From: Paraburkholderia kururiensis
Lineage (GTDB): Bacteria; Pseudomonadota; Gammaproteobacteria; Burkholderiales; Burkholderiaceae
Direction: 5' to 3'
DNA length: 64,000 nucleotides
Assembly (NCBI RefSeq): GCF_034424375.1
Contig: NZ_CP139965.1
Location: forward strand, 1,674,001-1,738,000
This document shows, in pieces, positions 61,347-64,000 of the stretch. Numbering within the stretch: the stretch's first letter is position 1; the number at the start of each line of letters is the position of its first letter. A model generated the notes under the pieces. It did no database searches. It was not told the DNA's origin and worked only from the letters and a program-made list of their open reading frames with translations. The position numbers and the translations under genes are program-made.

Positions 61347-62335
61347 GTCGTTGCCGGCGCGACCGCGGCGGTACTGACTGCCGGGGCGCTCGCGCCGTGC
61401 AGGCTCAACGGTTGCCCGCCGCTGACGGTCGTGCGTCCGCCGTCGCTGAAGAAGGCCTGCTCCGCCGCGTGGTTGAGCACGAGAATGCTGATGCGACGGT
61501 TGGTGGGTTCGTCGGCCACGTTGCGATCGAGCGGCAGCACGTCCGCGAGGCCGCGCACCTGCAGCAACTTGTCCTCGCGCATGCCGCCGGCCACGAGCGC
61601 GCGGCGTGCCGCATTCGCGCGATCCGACGACAGATCCCAGTTCGAATAGCCGGCCGTGCCGCCGCTGTAGGGCACGGCATCGGTGTGGCCCGCAATCGAG
61701 ATGCGGTTCTCCACGTCGTTGAGCGCGGAACCGATCTGCATGAGGATCGTGGTCGCGTAGCTTTCCGGTTTCGCGCTGCCCGAGGCGAACATGGGCCGGT
61801 TCTGCGAATCGACGATCTCGATGCGCAATCCTTCGTTCGTAATGGAGATGCGGATCTGGTCCTTGAACGCGCGCAACGCAGGGCTTTGCTCGATCAATGC
61901 GGACAGCTTCGCCTTCAGTTGTTTGAGTTTTTCCGCATCGGCCTGCGTGGGCATCGCAACCGATGCCGCACGGGCTGCAGCGGGTTGCGGCTGCTGTTGT
62001 GCACCGTCGCCGGGCTTCGTGTTCGCGAGGTCGCGGCCGCCGCCTTGCACGACATTGGGACGCGAGGCGCCGGAGCCGTCGCTCGTGCCCAGCATGACCG
62101 AGAGCGGCGTATTGAAGTAATCCTCAATACCCTGCTTTTCGTACTTCGACGTGGAGCCGAGCAGCCACATCAGCAGGAAGAACGCCATCATCGCCGTCAC
62201 GAAGTCGGCATAGGCGATCTTCCATGCCCCGCCATGATGCGCGTGTTCTTCGTGGCGCCGCCCGCGGCGCACGATGATGGCCGCCAGCTCTTCGCGCTGC
62301 GAGGTCTTGTTGCCGCCGGAAGGTTTCGTCGCCAT
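61340..62335 (-). CDS. motB: Flagellar stator protein MotB
   Basis: 331 aa; ATG at 62335. One N-terminal membrane segment with the proton-carrying Asp: KIAYADFVTAMMAFFLLMWLLG. Plug/linker about residues 60-150, then an OmpA-like peptidoglycan-binding domain (ISIAGHTDAVPYSGG, NWDLSSDRANAARRAL, NRRISILVL). Forms the stator with MotA. Stop overlaps the last bases of the boxA remnant. Confidence 0.92.
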   Translation of the reverse strand: MATKPSGGNKTSQREELAAIIVRRGRRHEEHAHHGGAWKIAYADFVTAMMAFFLLMWLLGSTSKYEKQGIEDYFNTPLSVMLGTSDGSGASRPNVVQGGGRDLANTKPGDGAQQQPQPAAARAASVAMPTQADAEKLKQLKAKLSALIEQSPALRAFKDQIRISITNEGLRIEIVDSQNRPMFASGSAKPESYATTILMQIGSALNDVENRISIAGHTDAVPYSGGTAGYSNWDLSSDRANAARRALVAGGMREDKLLQVRGLADVLPLDRNVADEPTNRRISILVLNHAAEQAFFSDGGRTTVSGGQPLSLHGASAPAVSTAAVAPATTQ

Positions 62336-62352
62336 GCGTGACTCCGCGCAGG

Positions 62353-63222
62353 TCAGGCCGCTTTGGGCGACTTCGTCGCACGCACGGCGTCTTCGAGTTC
62401 CTGGAAGCTCGGGCGGTCTGCGGTGAAGAGGACTTTGCGGCCGAACTCCACGGCAATCGCGGGGGCATAGCCGCTCAACGACGCGAGCAGGACGGCCTTC
62501 ACGCACTGAAACGGTTTCGCTTCGGCGCGTCCGCGCGCACCGAGCAGGTCCGCAACCGGACCGATGAAGCCGTACGAAAGCAGGATGCCGAGGAAGGTGC
62601 CCACGAGCGCGCCGGCAATCATCTCGCCCAGTACCGCCGGCGGCGCACCCACGGACCCCATGGTGTGCACGACGCCCATCACCGCGGCCACGATGCCGAA
62701 CGCGGGCAGGCCGTCGGCCATCTTCTGGATGGCCTGCGCCGCAACCGACGACTCGGCGTGATGCGTGGCAAGTTCCTCGTCCATCAAGTCCTGCACTTCG
62801 AGCACGTTCACGTTGCCCGTGGACATCATGCGCAGATAGTCCACGATGAAGTCGAGCAGATGATGGTCTTCAAGCACGTGCGAGTACTTCTGGAAAATCG
62901 CGCTTTCCTCGGGCGCATTGACGTCCGCTTCGAGCGCCATCATGCCGTCCTTGCGCGCCTTCTGAAGCAGCTCGTACAGCAGCGCAATGAGTTCGAGATA
63001 TTTTTCCTTCGAGTAGCCGGGGCCCTTGAAACACGCGGGCAGGCTCTTCAAGGTTTTGCGAAGCGTGGAGACAGGATTGCTGACCACGAACGCACCCACG
63101 GCGGCACCGAAGATGCAGAGGAATTCGAACGGTTGCACGAGCGCGGGCAGATGCCCTCCCACGCCCACGAAACTGCCGATGACGGACGCAATCACGACCA
63201 CCCATCCAATGGCGACAAACAT
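62353..63222 (-). CDS. motA: Flagellar stator protein MotA
   Basis: 289 aa; ATG at 63222 preceded by GGGAG, chosen over longer in-frame starts. Four membrane segments: FVAIGWVVVIASVIGSFVGV, PFEFLCIFGAAVGAFVV, and a C-terminal pair with the conserved Pro in GLPAFGIVAAVMGVVHTMG. The cytoplasmic loop has charged EVQDLMDEELATHH. 17 bp before motB. Unusually, no chemotaxis genes follow; the pair sits between the box scar and a DAHP synthase gene. Confidence 0.92.
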   Translation of the reverse strand: MFVAIGWVVVIASVIGSFVGVGGHLPALVQPFEFLCIFGAAVGAFVVSNPVSTLRKTLKSLPACFKGPGYSKEKYLELIALLYELLQKARKDGMMALEADVNAPEESAIFQKYSHVLEDHHLLDFIVDYLRMMSTGNVNVLEVQDLMDEELATHHAESSVAAQAIQKMADGLPAFGIVAAVMGVVHTMGSVGAPPAVLGEMIAGALVGTFLGILLSYGFIGPVADLLGARGRAEAKPFQCVKAVLLASLSGYAPAIAVEFGRKVLFTADRPSFQELEDAVRATKSPKAA

Positions 63223-63580
63223 GCTGGCTCCCAGAAAGCGGATTGCGGCATGGCACTGAAACAGGTGTTCCAAGGCGGACGTCGCGCATATCCATGGTTG
63301 TTGTATGGCTTTGATATCGGCAGCAACGCGACGTTGCTGAAGCGTGATCGCGTGAGTATTTTCCATGCGGCGTGTTTCTGCGTTTGCGTCTCTGCATACC
63401 GGGTTGCCCGGCAAGGTGCGCCCGCGTGCTCCGGCCCTTGAATTGCCGGAAGGGGTGGGACGCGTGGTCGCAGCGGTTTTCGCACGCATTGCGTGCGTTG
63501 CCGCGGCGAGGCGCTTTGGGGCGCGCGAGGTGAGATAATCCGGGGCTTTCCACCATTCTTCGTATCCGCAGGAGCATGCC
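63223..63580. other. Intergenic region with possible sigma-28 -10
   Basis: 358 bp between divergent motA and the DAHP synthase gene. On the minus strand GCCGATAT at 63321-63314 matches seven of eight bases of the flagellar sigma-28 -10 (GCCGATAA), about 90 bp before motA. A good -35 (TAAA) is lacking. No gene supported. Confidence 0.35.
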
Positions 63581-64000
63581 GTGACGCGCATCGACAACCC
63601 GCAGCACGATCAGGAAGCCGGCGTGGCCGACGCCACCCAGGACACCACCCGCATCGACGACGTGCGCATCGGCGCGGTGCGTCCGCTCATTTCGCCGGCG
63701 CTGCTGCTCGACGAACTGCCGGTGCCGGAGGCGACGCAGACGCTCGTGGAAGCCAGCCGCGCGGCCATTGCGAACGTGCTGAAGGGGCGCGACGATCGTC
63801 TCATCGCCGTGGTGGGGCCGTGCTCCATTCACGACCACGATCAGGCCATGGAGTACGCGCACGCGCTGAAGCGCAGCGCCGACGCACTGCGCGACGAACT
63901 GCTGATCGTGATGCGTGTGTACTTCGAGAAGCCGCGCACCACGGTGGGATGGAAGGGCTACATCAACGACCCGCGGCTGGACGGCAGCTTCCGTATCAAC
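63581..64000 (+). CDS. aroG: 3-deoxy-7-phosphoheptulonate synthase, N-terminal part
   Basis: 140 codons before the window ends. GTG start at 63581 after CAGGAG. VGPCSIHDHDQAMEYAHALK, the MRVYFEKPRTTVGWKG segment and YINDPRLDGSF are hallmarks of class I DAHP synthases (AroF/G/H), which join phosphoenolpyruvate and erythrose 4-phosphate at the entry to aromatic amino acid synthesis. Which feedback class cannot be told from this part with certainty. Confidence 0.93.
   Translation, partial: MTRIDNPQHDQEAGVADATQDTTRIDDVRIGAVRPLISPALLLDELPVPEATQTLVEASRAAIANVLKGRDDRLIAVVGPCSIHDHDQAMEYAHALKRSADALRDELLIVMRVYFEKPRTTVGWKGYINDPRLDGSFRIN

Overview
The window is high-GC chromosomal DNA packed with genes. 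It looks like a beta-proteobacterium of the Burkholderiaceae (Paraburkholderia/Burkholderia type). Pointers are the gene families (DUF1488, PhnA-like zinc ribbon, NasST, box genes, Rhizobium-type rhamnose transporter), many LysR regulators, frequent GTG/TTG starts and ATGA stop/start overlaps. The genus is an inference. No tRNA, rRNA, IS element, prophage or CRISPR array was seen.

Layout. 0.3-7.4 kb: an orphan 2OG-oxygenase-like protein, two short-chain dehydrogenases flanked by two LysR regulators, an alpha/beta hydrolase, a PhnA-like zinc-ribbon protein and two exported unknown proteins. 7.5-19.2 kb: an L-rhamnose oxidative catabolism locus. One operon holds 2-keto-3-deoxy-L-rhamnonate dehydrogenase, an MFS carrier, L-rhamnonate dehydratase and L-rhamnose dehydrogenase. 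A second holds mutarotase, lactonase and a full sugar ABC transporter. A LysR gene lies between them, and the two operons share a promoter-proximal sequence. 19.2-25 kb: a sterol-desaturase-like protein, then a choline-type ABC transporter (choV, choW, choX) interrupted by a GlxA/AraC-type regulator gene.

25-34.2 kb (minus strand): a nitrate assimilation operon narK-nirB-nirD-nasA-nasT-nasS. Upstream are a textbook sigma-54 promoter and two perfect NtrC-type enhancer sites. The leader has two hairpins with hexanucleotide loops of the A1/G4 type bound by ANTAR proteins such as NasT. 34.4-45.5 kb: small unknown proteins, an SMP-30-like protein, an MbfA-type ferritin/VIT iron exporter with a ferredoxin, an AcoR-like sigma-54 activator, a purine-type permease, and a slipin/NfeD pair.

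45.5-54.4 kb: distal valine catabolism (isobutyryl-CoA dehydrogenase, acyl-CoA synthetase, mmsA, mmsB, enoyl-CoA hydratase, 3-hydroxyisobutyryl-CoA hydrolase) with a divergent AraC regulator. 54.4-59.5 kb: a DeoR regulator divergent from a four-gene ABC importer of unknown substrate. 59.6-61.3 kb: an acetyltransferase, a hydrolase, and the fused relics of a deleted aerobic benzoyl-CoA (box) cluster: the 3' end of benzoate-CoA ligase on the minus strand abuts the frameshifted 3' end of boxA on the plus strand. 61.3-64 kb: motB and motA, then the start of a DAHP synthase gene that runs off the window.

The most informative observations are the nas regulatory region, the shared operator of the two rhamnose operons together with the missing last enzyme of that pathway, and the scar of the box deletion.
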